Shown: positions 1 to 7,855 of the stretch, piece by piece
Layout of the letters: each line of letters opens with the position of its first letter
How positions within the stretch are numbered: the stretch's first letter is position 1
From: Tannerellaceae bacterium
GTDB lineage: Bacteria > Bacteroidota > Bacteroidia > Bacteroidales > Tannerellaceae
Length of the DNA: 32,920 nucleotides
Direction: 5' to 3'
NCBI GenBank assembly: GCA_031280645.1
Contig: JAITGL010000011.1
Span: 1 to 32,920, forward strand
Translations under genes and position numbers: made by a program
Notes under the pieces: generated by a model
Database searches by the model: none
Told to the model about the DNA's origin: nothing
The model's input: the letters and a program-made list of their open reading frames with translations, nothing else

Positions 1-270
1 TTCCGGCAAAAGATTTTCTATGAATGTGGTTTCCCAAATAAAGTTGGGTGTTTTCCAGTCGAAGGCAAAAGATTGGAGAGCCGGGATTTGTTGGTTCATG
101 GCTACAAGTTCTTCCGTAATCCTGAAAATCTCTTTTCGGATATAGTCAGGGCGTTGCTTTGCACTTAGATAAGCCTTTTTCAAAGACAATGCTTCCCTAA
201 GTGCACCGTAGTCATGTTGGACGCACCGGTCTATGAGATTTTGAAGCGATTCAAATTGTTTTTCAATCAT
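1..270 (-). CDS. Unrecognised protein, C-terminus cut by window edge
   Basis: The reading frame is open from an ATG at 268-270 leftwards to base 1, giving 90 codons without a stop. The visible N-terminus begins MIEKQFESLQNLIDRCVQHD and is a charged, probably helical, soluble sequence with no signal peptide or membrane segment. A later stretch is rich in Trp and Phe (FAFDWKTPNFIWE). I do not recognise the family. A good Bacteroidetes -7 box (TATCTTTG) sits about 20 bp upstream of the ATG, which supports both the gene and this start. It lies on the 3' side of tRNA-Leu, where integrative elements commonly insert, so it may belong to such an element; that is inference. Confidence 0.6.
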   Translation of the reverse strand, partial: MIEKQFESLQNLIDRCVQHDYGALREALSLKKAYLSAKQRPDYIRKEIFRITEELVAMNQQIPALQSFAFDWKTPNFIWETTFIENLLPE

Positions 271-290
271 CTGCCCTATCTTTTGTTCTG

Positions 291-321
291 CAAAGATAGT
301 GAAAGGTTGGTTTCCAAGAAA
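291..321 (-). promoter_or_regulatory. Promoter of the left-edge gene
   Basis: On the minus strand, TATCTTTG (plus-strand 291-298) matches the Bacteroidetes -7 consensus TAnnTTTG. At the expected 19-bp spacing, TTTC (318-321) matches the -33 consensus TTTG at three of four bases. Transcription would start about 14 nt before the ATG at 270. Confidence 0.55.
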
Positions 322-392
322 ATAAGAGCGGAAAAAGGAAGAAATCAGCAGGGTTGTCGTTAATAATATTTAAAAATCTTATCGCAAAACAG

Positions 393-406
393 CAAAGTAT
401 ACTTTG
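393..406. other. 14-bp perfect palindrome CAAAGTATACTTTG
   Basis: The sequence equals its own reverse complement over 14 bp. It lies in the gap between the left-edge gene and tRNA-Leu, about 70 bp upstream of that gene's -33 region. It could be an operator or part of a recombination site. No function is assignable from sequence alone. Confidence 0.5.
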
Positions 407-422
407 TTCTTGTTTTCGCCAA

Positions 423-442
423 TTAGTACACTTTTAGTACAC
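423..442. repeat. Two direct copies of TTAGTACAC spaced 11 bp
   Basis: TTAGTACAC occurs at 423-431 and again at 434-442, one helical turn apart, a few bases beyond the tRNA-Leu terminator. Paired short direct repeats near a tRNA 3' end resemble arm or core sites of tyrosine recombinases, but no integrase is in view. Confidence 0.4.
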
Positions 443-454
443 CTTGTGAAATAT

Positions 455-490
455 AAAACTCCTGACAATCATTGATTTATCAGGAGTTTT
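455..490 (-). terminator. Intrinsic terminator 3' of tRNA-Leu
   Basis: The arms AAAACTCCTGA (455-465) and TCAGGAGTTTT (480-490) form an 11-bp perfect stem with a 14-nt loop, ending in a T-run on either strand. It begins 4 bp beyond the tRNA 3' end and is probably bidirectional. Confidence 0.85.
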
Positions 491-493
491 CAG

Positions 494-577
494 TACCCAG
501 AGCCGGAATCGAACCGGCATGGAAATTAATCCACTGGTGTTTGAGACCAGCGCGTCTACCGATTCCGCCATCTGGGC
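494..577 (-). tRNA. tRNA-Leu (anticodon CAA)
   Basis: The minus strand gives a complete class II tRNA of 84 nt: acceptor arm GCCCAGA pairing with TCTGGGT (first pair G-U), D-arm, anticodon stem CTGGT/ACCAG with loop CTCAAAC (anticodon CAA, decoding UUG), long variable arm TGGATTAATTTCCA, and T-loop GGTTCGATTCC. The CCA end is not encoded. A promoter lies just upstream and a terminator just downstream, so it is a single-gene unit. tRNA-Leu 3' ends are frequent integration targets. Confidence 0.97.
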
Positions 578-592
578 TACTTTTCCATGCGA

Positions 593-623
593 CAAAGATA
601 TACCTTTTTTTCTAATTATCCAA
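593..623 (-). promoter_or_regulatory. Promoter of tRNA-Leu
   Basis: On the minus strand, TATCTTTG (plus-strand 593-600) matches TAnnTTTG perfectly, and TTGG (620-623) occupies the -33 position at 19-bp spacing. The -7 box ends about 15 bp before the tRNA 5' end. Confidence 0.7.
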
Positions 624-730
624 TCTGCGCAATAAGCGAAAGATGTTAATTTACCTAAGATTGCCCTAAGGCTTATTCTGCATCCGCTTCTCCACAATCG
701 CAGATAGAATAGAAATGACAAATATCCCAA

Positions 731-1726
731 TCAATCACCTCTCCCAATCCTCAAATCCACCACAACAGGCAAATGATCGCTAAACCCGCCTTCGTAATAT
801 GAGCCAGCATAGGTGCGGTGAGGCCGAGGCCCCGAACGGCTTCGGCGGCTTGTGAGTAGGAAAGGAGCTTGGTAGCTGCGGGCGGAGTTGGGAATTACGC
901 TTATGCGACTTTGAGGGTTCTGCATATGGCATGACACAAAAATGTGGTCTATTTCTTCCCAGTGGCCGCGATATTTGTAGCTCCCGTAGCTGTCGTCGGC
1001 GAGAGAGATGCGGCAGAGAGTTGAGCCGGCAGCTTTTTTGAGGTAAACGCTGCCCGGATGGGCGTTGAAGTCGCCCATCACTACTATGAACGGGGAGCTT
1101 CGCACGCGGGTTATCGAGTCGCAGAGGCGGTTGAGCGTTTCGGCGGCGAGGGTGCGATAGCGGGAGTTACCGCCGGCAATCATCGAGGGAAAATGACAAA
1201 CGGCTACGTCGAGCGTGTCGCCGCCGGCGGTGAGGCCCCAGGCGTGGAGGATGTGGCGCGTCGGACGGCTGCGACGGGGGATCGGTACCGCAATGGAGCT
1301 TTGGCCGATTAATGTAAACCGGTCGTGGCGATAGACGAGGGCTACGCGAATGCCGCGCCGGTCGGACAGGGCCGAAAGGCAGTAGCGGTATGGGTATTTG
1401 CGCAGCGGAGTGTGGAGCAGCAGGCGGTGCATTACGCTATCGTTCTCTACTTCGCAAAGGCCTACAAGCGAGGGAGTGTCCCATTCGCCGGCGGAGCTGA
1501 TAACGCGGGCTATGCGGATGAGCTTGCGCTCATATCGCTCTTGAGTCCAGCGGCGATTGGAGTTGGGAAGAAAGTCTTCGTCGTTGATTTCCGGATCGTC
1601 AACCGCGTCGAACAGGTTTTCAACATTGTAGGTCATTATCCTGAAGGGGGGCTGCCCCTCGCACGACGTGGGGAGGAGGAGGATAATTGTTAGTAATGAT
1701 GCAAGAAGTGAACTTGTTTTTATCAT
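731..1726 (-). CDS. Endonuclease/exonuclease/phosphatase family lipoprotein
   Basis: This 331-residue protein carries the ordered motifs of the EEP (DNase I-like) superfamily: TYNVENLF (residues 32-39, metal-site Asn34), GLCEVEN (89-95, metal-binding Glu92), the His of VCHFP (near 178), MGDFNAHPG (217-225, catalytic Asp219 and Asn221) and FSDHLPV (315-321, the Asp317-His318 pair). All expected catalytic residues are present. The N-terminus is hydrophobic and ends in LLPTSC, so Cys22 is a probable lipidation site and the enzyme is exported. The family hydrolyses phosphodiesters in nucleic acids, phosphoinositides or other substrates, and the sequence does not settle which. The gene is monocistronic, between tRNA-Leu and the beta-helix lipoprotein gene. 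The start is the ATG directly before the signal sequence. Confidence 0.9.
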   Translation of the reverse strand: MIKTSSLLASLLTIILLLPTSCEGQPPFRIMTYNVENLFDAVDDPEINDEDFLPNSNRRWTQERYERKLIRIARVISSAGEWDTPSLVGLCEVENDSVMHRLLLHTPLRKYPYRYCLSALSDRRGIRVALVYRHDRFTLIGQSSIAVPIPRRSRPTRHILHAWGLTAGGDTLDVAVCHFPSMIAGGNSRYRTLAAETLNRLCDSITRVRSSPFIVVMGDFNAHPGSVYLKKAAGSTLCRISLADDSYGSYKYRGHWEEIDHIFVSCHMQNPQSRISVIPNSARSYQAPFLLTSRRSRSGPRPHRTYAGSYYEGGFSDHLPVVVDLRIGRGD

Positions 1727-2034
1727 GAGCTTTTAAAAGTTTAAAATCATTGTTATGTAGTGAATCTGATCTTCGCAAGGTATCGAATTTGCTTTGACAG
1801 TTCAAAATCTTTTTTCGGGCAATGTTGTGAAGCATACAATGGATGAATACGATAAGGGATAAATGTATGGAAGAAAAACCGGTGCATTAGCCTGCTCATT
1901 GGAGCGGATTTTTTCGGATTACCGAGGAGAGCATCGTCGGTTTTATTATGTGAGCCTAATTTCGGCATACCATCTAAATAACTTGGGATGGCATCCTGAA
2001 AAGAAATCTACCAGGCTAAAATCCTGCTTATCTC
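1727..2034. other. Intergenic stretch with no recognisable gene
   Basis: Short open frames occur on both strands (for example 1753-1968 minus and 1863-2159 plus), but they lack family motifs, signal sequences or promoters and the second runs into the neighbouring gene. On the minus strand the arms ATGCCATC and GATGGTAT (about 1966-1993) could form an 8-bp hairpin without a U-tract, possibly a weak terminator of the upstream operon. The only other signal is the candidate promoter at 1775-1806. Confidence 0.4.
1775..1806 (-). promoter_or_regulatory. Candidate promoter of the EEP-family gene
   Basis: The minus strand has TTTG (plus-strand 1803-1806), a 20-bp gap, then TACCTTGC (1775-1782), a partial match to TAnnTTTG. 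It lies about 50 bp upstream of the ATG at 1726. The -7 box is imperfect. Confidence 0.35.
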
Positions 2035-3549
2035 CTACTCATCGCCCTCGCTTTTCAATACAAAGACATAGGCTCCTATATCGGCTTTTTCTTTTCGCTC
2101 TATGCCGTAGCGATCAAAAGGATAGAGGCGGGCGATGGCGGTGTCGGCACGGCCTATGATGGGTTGATTGGGAAGAGGGGCGTCTTTAGAGTCGAGGCTA
2201 AGGATGGGGCGGAAATCGAAGGCAAAGCCGTTTTTACTGTTGCCGATTTGCTCGTAAAGGGGCGACTGATTGGTGATGAAGCTAACGTTGGCGAAGGCTG
2301 AATCGACGGCTTCAAAGGTTTTCAGGGCGCAGTGGCTGAAGGATATGTTGAAGGGGGCGGCAGCGATGCGGTCGGTTGAGATCTCGCCTGTCCAGGGAGT
2401 GGAGCCTGCGGGGTTTGAGCCGTCGACTATGCAGTTGGCAAACGAGGCGCGGAGGGGAAGGGCTTCCTCGCTGTTCGTTGCATTATTATATATGTGGTTT
2501 GCGAGGTGGAGAGCGGGGTGGGCAGGCTGGCGGCCGGGGGCGAAAATGTAGTAGTTGGCTATGGTGCAATGCTCAAAGCGAGCTTCGCCGCCGGCTATCG
2601 AAATGATGTTGCCTTCGGAGTTGGCAAACTCGGAGTTCGAGGCTTCGACGAGGCAGTTGGAAGCTTCGAAAACTACGCGGCGCATGTTGGCTACCTGAGT
2701 GTTTGAGATGCTTAGCTTCGGGCGGGACGGTTCGGAAGGGTCGCATACGAGGCCTTGACTGCCGTTGCGGATAATGGCATGGCTCAGCCGGTTATTGAAG
2801 CTGGAGGAGGTGAAGCGGATGCCGTCCCATTGGCCGGGGATGCGGTCGTAGTGGAGGGTGGGGAGGAGGTGGTCGAGGCGGTCGCCGCGGATGACGACGG
2901 GAGCTTCAGGGGAGCCTTCGATGTAGATGGTTCCGTTAACAATTATCGCGGCTTTGCTGCGCATGTATATCGTTGCGCCCGGCTCGATGCGGAGCGTTAC
3001 GCCGCTGTCGATCACTAAGCTGTCGCTGATAAGGAAGGGGCGGGCGGAAGTCCATACGGTGTCGGCGGCGAGCAAATGTCGTCCGCTCAAAATGTTTACG
3101 TCTTGATTGTCGGCTTGGAATACAACTTGCCGCATGGAACCGTTTACAACGAACTCCAGCCGGTTTTCTATAACCACGGGAGCGTTTGACCCCGACGGCT
3201 CGGCGGTTATTTCTGCAAGCAGGTACAGGCTGTCGCGGGCTGCGATACGGATGTTGGCAAACGATTGCCCGCGGCGGCCGTCGACGTTGATGCGGAACGG
3301 GCCGCCGTCGGCTTCGGCAAAGCGTATGCTTTCTATCATCAGGGCCGAGGCGTGGGGGTTGTATATCATGAGGCTGCGCGTAGCCGAGCCTATGGCGGCA
3401 AATACGGTGTCGAACTTCAAGGTGTCGGTTGAGAAGCTGAGGTGCAGGGCGGGGTTTGTGGAGTAGCTGTCGTCGAGCCGGCTGCACGAGCAGATGACGA
3501 GGGGCAGCAGCAGGATGGCGATTACGGCGGCGGCAAAGGCGTTTCTCAT
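2035..3549 (-). CDS. Exported lipoprotein with parallel beta-helix repeats
   Basis: This 504-residue protein begins with a hydrophobic signal ending LPLVICSC, so Cys20 or Cys22 is the likely lipidated residue. Residues about 30-150 resemble the beta-sandwich found before beta-helices in Bacteroidetes lipoproteins (FDTVFAAIGSATRSLMIYNP). From about 175 it shows the pattern of a right-handed parallel beta-helix: LRIEPGATIYM, IIVNGTIYIEGSPEAPVVI, WDGIRFTSSS, with spaced Asn-rich turns to about 410. I can infer no enzyme activity. Its ATG overlaps the stop of the 7TM-HD gene by 4 bp (ATGA), so the two are translationally coupled and probably functionally linked at the envelope. It ends near ADIGAYVF, a common end of this family. 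Confidence 0.8.
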   Translation of the reverse strand: MRNAFAAAVIAILLLPLVICSCSRLDDSYSTNPALHLSFSTDTLKFDTVFAAIGSATRSLMIYNPHASALMIESIRFAEADGGPFRINVDGRRGQSFANIRIAARDSLYLLAEITAEPSGSNAPVVIENRLEFVVNGSMRQVVFQADNQDVNILSGRHLLAADTVWTSARPFLISDSLVIDSGVTLRIEPGATIYMRSKAAIIVNGTIYIEGSPEAPVVIRGDRLDHLLPTLHYDRIPGQWDGIRFTSSSFNNRLSHAIIRNGSQGLVCDPSEPSRPKLSISNTQVANMRRVVFEASNCLVEASNSEFANSEGNIISIAGGEARFEHCTIANYYIFAPGRQPAHPALHLANHIYNNATNSEEALPLRASFANCIVDGSNPAGSTPWTGEISTDRIAAAPFNISFSHCALKTFEAVDSAFANVSFITNQSPLYEQIGNSKNGFAFDFRPILSLDSKDAPLPNQPIIGRADTAIARLYPFDRYGIERKEKADIGAYVFVLKSEGDE

Positions 3550-5567
3550 TTGCGTTCCTCCGGATAGCTGATGCGGGTATGGTAGGCTATTTTGAGCTTG
3601 TCGACAAATACGCGCTTCACAAGCTCGATGTCGGCAAAGGTGAGCGGGGCGTTTTTCAGCAGCCCGTCGGATTGCTGGGTGTCGATAATGCGGTTAACGA
3701 GGGCGGCAATTTCTTCTTCGGTATGATTCCGGAGGCTTCGCGAGGCGGCTTCAACGGAGTCGGCCATCATAAGTACCGCTGTTTCTTTTGTTGAGGGGTT
3801 GGGGCCGGGATAGGTGAATTTATCTTCGTCGATCTCGGCGCCGGGGTGTTGCTGCTTATAATTCAGGTAGAAGTATTTTGCTTTGCCGCGTCCGTGGTGA
3901 GTGAGTATAAAGTCTTTGATAACGCTTGGCAGCGAAGCTTTTTCGGCGAGCCGGATGCCTTCGGTAACGTGGCCTATTACGATTTGCGCGCTTTGCTCGA
4001 AGGATATGTTGTCGTGAGGGTTCACTCCTTTTTGATTCTCGGTGAAAAATGCCGGGTTGGTTATTTTACCTATGTCGTGGTAAAGCGCTCCGGTTCGGGC
4101 TAAAGGCGCATTGCCGCCAATCTTTTCTACGGCTTCGGAGGCGAGGATGGAGGCTTGCATGGAATGCTGGAAGGTTCCGGGGGCTACTTCCGACAGCTTT
4201 TTGAGCAGAGGCTTATTTATGTTCGACAGCTCGATAAACGTAATATTCGACACGTACCCGAAGGCTTTTTCAAGCATATATACCAACAGATATGCAAAGG
4301 TGAGGAGGATAAAATTGATGCCGAAGTACAGGAACATAAGCAGGTTCATCTTACCCGCGTCGGCTTCCATAAAGAGAAACAGACCGGCGTACGATACGGC
4401 ATAGGCCAGATAGATAAAGAAAGCGCATCGTATGAGCTGCGATCTTTCCGACAAGTCTTTCAGGCTAAACACAACCACCATCCCAGCTATCGTTTGGAGC
4501 AAAACAAATTCGTGAGGGTTGGGAGCCATGAGCGAGCATAGCAAAACAATGCTGAGATGGGTAAATAAAGCTGTACGGGAATCGAAAAACGTGCGGACAA
4601 CAATCGGGACAATTGCATAAGGCAATATATATATGTTGAACAGATGTCTGCCTACGCAAGCCTCGGTCAGCAGCCCTGCAACCGTGATGCAAAGCAGCAG
4701 GAACACAGTGTTGCGACGATTGTAAAGCACCTTACGGCGAAACGACCACAGGTACAGCCAAAAGCAGCCGAATATGCCGAACACCAGCGCCGTTTGCCCC
4801 AGCAGAATCATCCCGGCATGACTGTTGCCGCCTGTTTTCAAATCCATCACAGTTCGCAGCGACCGCAGCACGGCGTAAGTATGCAAATCAACAATCTCCC
4901 CGCGATCAACAATCCGTTCGCCGGCCTGAATCATGCCGTTGGCAACCGGAATGTCGTGGAGCATATTGTCGAGCACGCGGTTAGAGGTTTCTTCGTCGTA
5001 CACGAGGTTCTCGGTAAGGAAGCGGTCAATGCCGTATGAGCGGAGAGAATCGGTATTAAGGTAAAAGGGAGTATTATCAACAATTGTCTCGTAAGCGGTG
5101 CGCACCGTATGAAGCGATTCTACGCTCGCAGAATGGGCAACATTGTTGATAAGCGATTTTATATGCCGCCGCCCCTCGTTTTGCAGCCTGTCGCCCTGCG
5201 CCTGCGATACAAGGCCGGCGCGATACAAATGCCTCAAACTTTCCTCGATATATTTAACGTAAGGATCAAAGCCTCGGCCCGGAAAAGCGGCGTGCAGCTT
5301 TTCGATTTGTTTAGCTTCAACCGCAAGATCAAGGTTAAAATAAGGCTCAAACGATGCTTTCACGCTGTCGCGCTCCATGGCAAGCTCCTCGTCGCTCCTG
5401 TAAACCGGAAAATCAACCGGCGCGGTAAGCAACTCATACCGCCACGGTTTGCCTTCAAAAAACTTGTAGCGGAACCGGCCCTCGTTCGGAAAGAAATAGT
5501 CGATAATAAGCGCGGCTGCCACAAAGCATACTATCATAAGTATATGGGAGTAATTAATTTTTTTCAT
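3546..5567 (-). CDS. 7TM-HD (PgpH-type) cyclic-di-AMP phosphodiesterase-like protein
   Basis: This 673-residue membrane protein has the full 7TMR-HD architecture. An N-terminal transmembrane helix (residues 8-27) is followed by an extracytoplasmic domain to about 250, seven transmembrane helices between about 252 and 432, and a cytoplasmic HD domain from about 445. Metal-binding residues are visible: His468 (FQHSMQ), His497-Asp498 in YHDIGKI, His533, the pair His557-His558 (THHGRG) and Asp603 (MMADSVEAASR). PgpH homologues in Firmicutes hydrolyse cyclic di-AMP; whether this protein uses that nucleotide is inferred from the family. It is the first gene of a two-gene unit with the beta-helix lipoprotein. 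A -7 box ends only 4 bp before the ATG, so the message may be leaderless or translation may start at Met11. Confidence 0.92.
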   Translation of the reverse strand: MKKINYSHILMIVCFVAAALIIDYFFPNEGRFRYKFFEGKPWRYELLTAPVDFPVYRSDEELAMERDSVKASFEPYFNLDLAVEAKQIEKLHAAFPGRGFDPYVKYIEESLRHLYRAGLVSQAQGDRLQNEGRRHIKSLINNVAHSASVESLHTVRTAYETIVDNTPFYLNTDSLRSYGIDRFLTENLVYDEETSNRVLDNMLHDIPVANGMIQAGERIVDRGEIVDLHTYAVLRSLRTVMDLKTGGNSHAGMILLGQTALVFGIFGCFWLYLWSFRRKVLYNRRNTVFLLLCITVAGLLTEACVGRHLFNIYILPYAIVPIVVRTFFDSRTALFTHLSIVLLCSLMAPNPHEFVLLQTIAGMVVVFSLKDLSERSQLIRCAFFIYLAYAVSYAGLFLFMEADAGKMNLLMFLYFGINFILLTFAYLLVYMLEKAFGYVSNITFIELSNINKPLLKKLSEVAPGTFQHSMQASILASEAVEKIGGNAPLARTGALYHDIGKITNPAFFTENQKGVNPHDNISFEQSAQIVIGHVTEGIRLAEKASLPSVIKDFILTHHGRGKAKYFYLNYKQQHPGAEIDEDKFTYPGPNPSTKETAVLMMADSVEAASRSLRNHTEEEIAALVNRIIDTQQSDGLLKNAPLTFADIELVKRVFVDKLKIAYHTRISYPEERK

Positions 5568-5571
5568 GCAG

Positions 5572-5579
5572 CAAATATA
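5572..5579 (-). promoter_or_regulatory. -7 box almost touching the 7TM-HD start codon
   Basis: The minus strand reads TATATTTG, then CTGC, then ATG. The box fits TAnnTTTG exactly, but I find no -33 TTTG at 19 bp. If it is used, transcription begins at or within the start codon. Confidence 0.4.
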
Positions 5580-5681
5580 AGTTTTTTTGAGATTGGGGAG
5601 AGAGAGAACAATATAAATGGCCGGACAAGCGCATCGCGAGATACGCCGGCCGGAACGCCCTCGGCAGGCGGTATTTCAGCA

Positions 5682-6320
5682 GTTTAACATGTAAACAGGC
5701 TTGCCGGAAAATTGATTTACCCCATTTAAGGCCTTCAACGGCCTTGCGGAAATTCCTTGGCCTCATCTAAGGGCTTAAATTGTATAAACCGAAATGGATT
5801 GGTAAAATTTGAGGACTTAAATCTCATGTCCGGAAAAAAAATCAAGCCATTTAAGGACTTAAATTGTATAAACTGAAATAGATTGGTAAAGTTTGAGGAC
5901 TTACATTCCTTGTCCGAAAAAAAAATCATCGCATTTAAGCCCTTAAACGGGCCTCCTGAAATTCCTTAACCCCATTTAAGCCCTTAAACGGCCCTCCGGA
6001 AATTCATTTGCCCCATTTAAGCCCTTAAACGGCCCCCCGGAAATTCCTTAACCCCATTTAAGTCCTTAAACGGGCCTCCGGAAATTCCTTAACCCCATTT
6101 AAGTCCTTAAACGGCCCTCCGGAAATTCATTAACCCCATTTAAGCCCTTAAACGGCCCTCCGGAAATTCATTTGCCCCATTTAAGCCCTTAAACGGCCCC
6201 CCGGAAATTCCTTAACCCCATTTAAGCCCTTAAACGGCCCCCCGGAAATTCATTTGCCCCATTTAAGCCCTTAAACGGGCCTCCGGAAATTCATTTGCCC
6301 CATTTAAGCCCTTAAACGGG
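5682..6320. repeat. Tandem array, 16 units of 41-42 bp, each with a TTTAAG-NN-CTTAAA dyad
   Basis: Units begin at 5682, 5724, 5765, 5807, 5849, 5891, 5933, 5974, 6015, 6056, 6097, 6138, 6179, 6220, 6261 and 6302. The leftmost six are degenerate and mostly 42 bp; the ten on the right are 41 bp and near-identical, the last being partial. Each good unit carries a 14-bp dyad TTTAAG-NN-CTTAAA with an unpaired central dinucleotide (CC, TC or GA), then a GC-rich spacer around CCGGAAATT. Units 5807-5932 form an 84-bp higher-order pair. The array fills the gap between the divergently transcribed 7TM-HD gene and lpdA, and ends 8 bp before a -7 box. Spacers are near-identical and no cas genes are visible, so it is not CRISPR. 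It is not coding, because a 41-bp period shifts frame. Confidence 0.95.
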
Positions 6321-6327
6321 ATGAAAA

Positions 6328-6391
6328 TACTTTTGATTATTTTACTTAGGATCCTGTAAATAAATGAAGAACTCGTTTTTCCCTATTTTTG
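6328..6391 (+). promoter_or_regulatory. Two candidate -7 boxes upstream of lpdA
   Basis: TACTTTTG at 6328-6335 and TATTTTTG at 6384-6391 both match TAnnTTTG exactly. Neither has a good TTTG at 19 bp upstream. The second lies downstream of an ATG at 6364, so that longer start is unlikely; the start at 6475 then has a leader of about 75 nt. Confidence 0.5.
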
Positions 6392-6474
6392 CGCCCGGCG
6401 CCTCCCCATCCGGTTCAACCGGATTTGGCGGACGCGCGGCAGAATTAATTTATCAACAATATAAAGTATCCATT

Positions 6475-7842
6475 ATGAGAAAAGATGTAGCAATTATAGG
6501 CGGGGGGCCGGCCGGATATTCGGCAGCCGCCAAAGCGGGAAGCGCAGGGCTTTCGGTTGTATTGTTCGAGAAAAATGCCTTGGGAGGCGTTTGCCTTAAC
6601 GAGGGATGTATCCCCACAAAAACCTTGCTCTATTCCGCAAAAATATTCGACTCGGCCAAGGCTGCCTCAAAGTATGGCGTGAGCGCCGGCGCGCCGTCGT
6701 TCGATCTGTCGAAAATCATGGCAAGGAAAAACAAAGTGGTACGCAAACTTGCGGCAGGTATTCGCGCCCAAATGGCAGAGGCTAACGTTACAACCGTTGC
6801 CGGCCAAGCTTTTATAAACGGAACCGGAGCCAACGGGCAATTTCTGATTGCCTGCGGCGATACTGTATACGAAGCCGGCAAGCTATTGGTTTGCACCGGT
6901 TCCGAGGCAGTTACGCCCCCTGTTCCGGGCCTTTCCGAAGCGGGATTCTGGACCAGCCGCGAGGCTTTGGCTGCAACGGAGGTTCCGGCCTCGCTAACAA
7001 TTATTGGCGGAGGGGTTATCGGGCTGGAGTTTGCCTCGTTTTTCAACAGTCTTGGCTCTGCGGTTCACGTTGTTGAGATGCTAAGCGAGATTCTGCCGGG
7101 TATGGACGGCGAGATGGCCGGCATGTTGAGGGCCGAGTACGCCCGGCGCGGCATTGGGTTCTATCTGGGCTATCGTGCAACGGCGGTTGAGGATGGCGCG
7201 GTTGTTTTGGAAAAAAACGGCGAGAGCCTCCGATTGCCTGCCGGACAAATATTGGTTAGCGTTGGTAGGCGTCCGTCGGCAGCGGGCTTCGGCATTGAAA
7301 ACCTGTTGCCGGAGGTTGATCGCAGCGGGATAAAGGTGAACGAATACATGCAGACTGCCATGCCCGGCGCGTATGCCTGCGGCGATGTAACGGGCCGCTC
7401 GATGCTTGCTCACACGGCTGTAAGCGAGGCCGAGACTGCCGTGGCTCATATTCTCGGCAGGAGCAAGCCGATGAGTTACAGGGCGATTCCCGGCATTGTT
7501 TATACCAATCCTGAGATTGCCGGCGTTGGCGCAACCGAGGAGGAGCTTCGTGCGTTGGGCGCAGACTTTACGGTTCGGAAGCTTCCTTTGTCGTTTGCCG
7601 GAAGGTTTGTTGCGGAAAACGAGCCGGCTTCGGGCCTCTGCAAGCTTCTTACGCAGCCCGACGGGCGGATACTCGGCGGGCATATTATCGGCAATCCGGC
7701 CTCGGAACTTATCATTGTTGCCGGCATTGCGGTTGAACGGGGGATGACGGCTCATGAATTGTCGTCGTATGTGTTCCCGCATCCTACGGTTGGGGAGGTT
7801 TGGAGGGAATTAACGCTTGATACATTATACAGTAACTCTTAA
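6475..7842 (+). CDS. lpdA: Dihydrolipoyl dehydrogenase (E3)
   Basis: This 455-residue flavoprotein reoxidises dihydrolipoamide in 2-oxo-acid dehydrogenase or glycine cleavage complexes, passing electrons through FAD to NAD. In order: FAD-binding GGGPAGY (9-15), the redox disulfide GGVCLNEGCIPT (Cys40 and Cys45), NAD-binding GGGVIGLEFA (178-187), the second FAD motif ACGDVTG (301-307), and the dimerisation-domain active-site loop FPHPTVGEVW (His436, Glu441). All catalytic residues are intact and the length is normal. The upstream in-frame ATG at 6364 would add 37 residues with no homology and spans a promoter box, so the ATG at 6475 is preferred. No E1 or E2 genes are nearby. The GH2 gene follows after 13 bp and may be co-transcribed. 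Confidence 0.95.
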   Translation: MRKDVAIIGGGPAGYSAAAKAGSAGLSVVLFEKNALGGVCLNEGCIPTKTLLYSAKIFDSAKAASKYGVSAGAPSFDLSKIMARKNKVVRKLAAGIRAQMAEANVTTVAGQAFINGTGANGQFLIACGDTVYEAGKLLVCTGSEAVTPPVPGLSEAGFWTSREALAATEVPASLTIIGGGVIGLEFASFFNSLGSAVHVVEMLSEILPGMDGEMAGMLRAEYARRGIGFYLGYRATAVEDGAVVLEKNGESLRLPAGQILVSVGRRPSAAGFGIENLLPEVDRSGIKVNEYMQTAMPGAYACGDVTGRSMLAHTAVSEAETAVAHILGRSKPMSYRAIPGIVYTNPEIAGVGATEEELRALGADFTVRKLPLSFAGRFVAENEPASGLCKLLTQPDGRILGGHIIGNPASELIIVAGIAVERGMTAHELSSYVFPHPTVGEVWRELTLDTLYSNS

Positions 7843-7855
7843 ATTTATATTTATC

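Noticed and set aside
434..730. 98-codon minus-strand open frame
   Set aside because: It runs straight through tRNA-Leu and its terminator.
1863..2159. 98-codon plus-strand frame in the gap before the beta-helix lipoprotein gene
   Set aside because: It has no recognisable motif, export signal or promoter, and its second half is antisense to the lipoprotein C-terminus.
5682..6320. CRISPR array
   Set aside because: The sequence between dyads is near-identical from unit to unit, the repeat is too short, and no cas genes are visible. The same applies to 20995-21302.
6364..6474. N-terminal extension of lpdA from an upstream ATG
   Set aside because: The 37 extra residues have no family match, precede the FAD motif that normally sits at the N-terminus, and contain a -7 promoter box.
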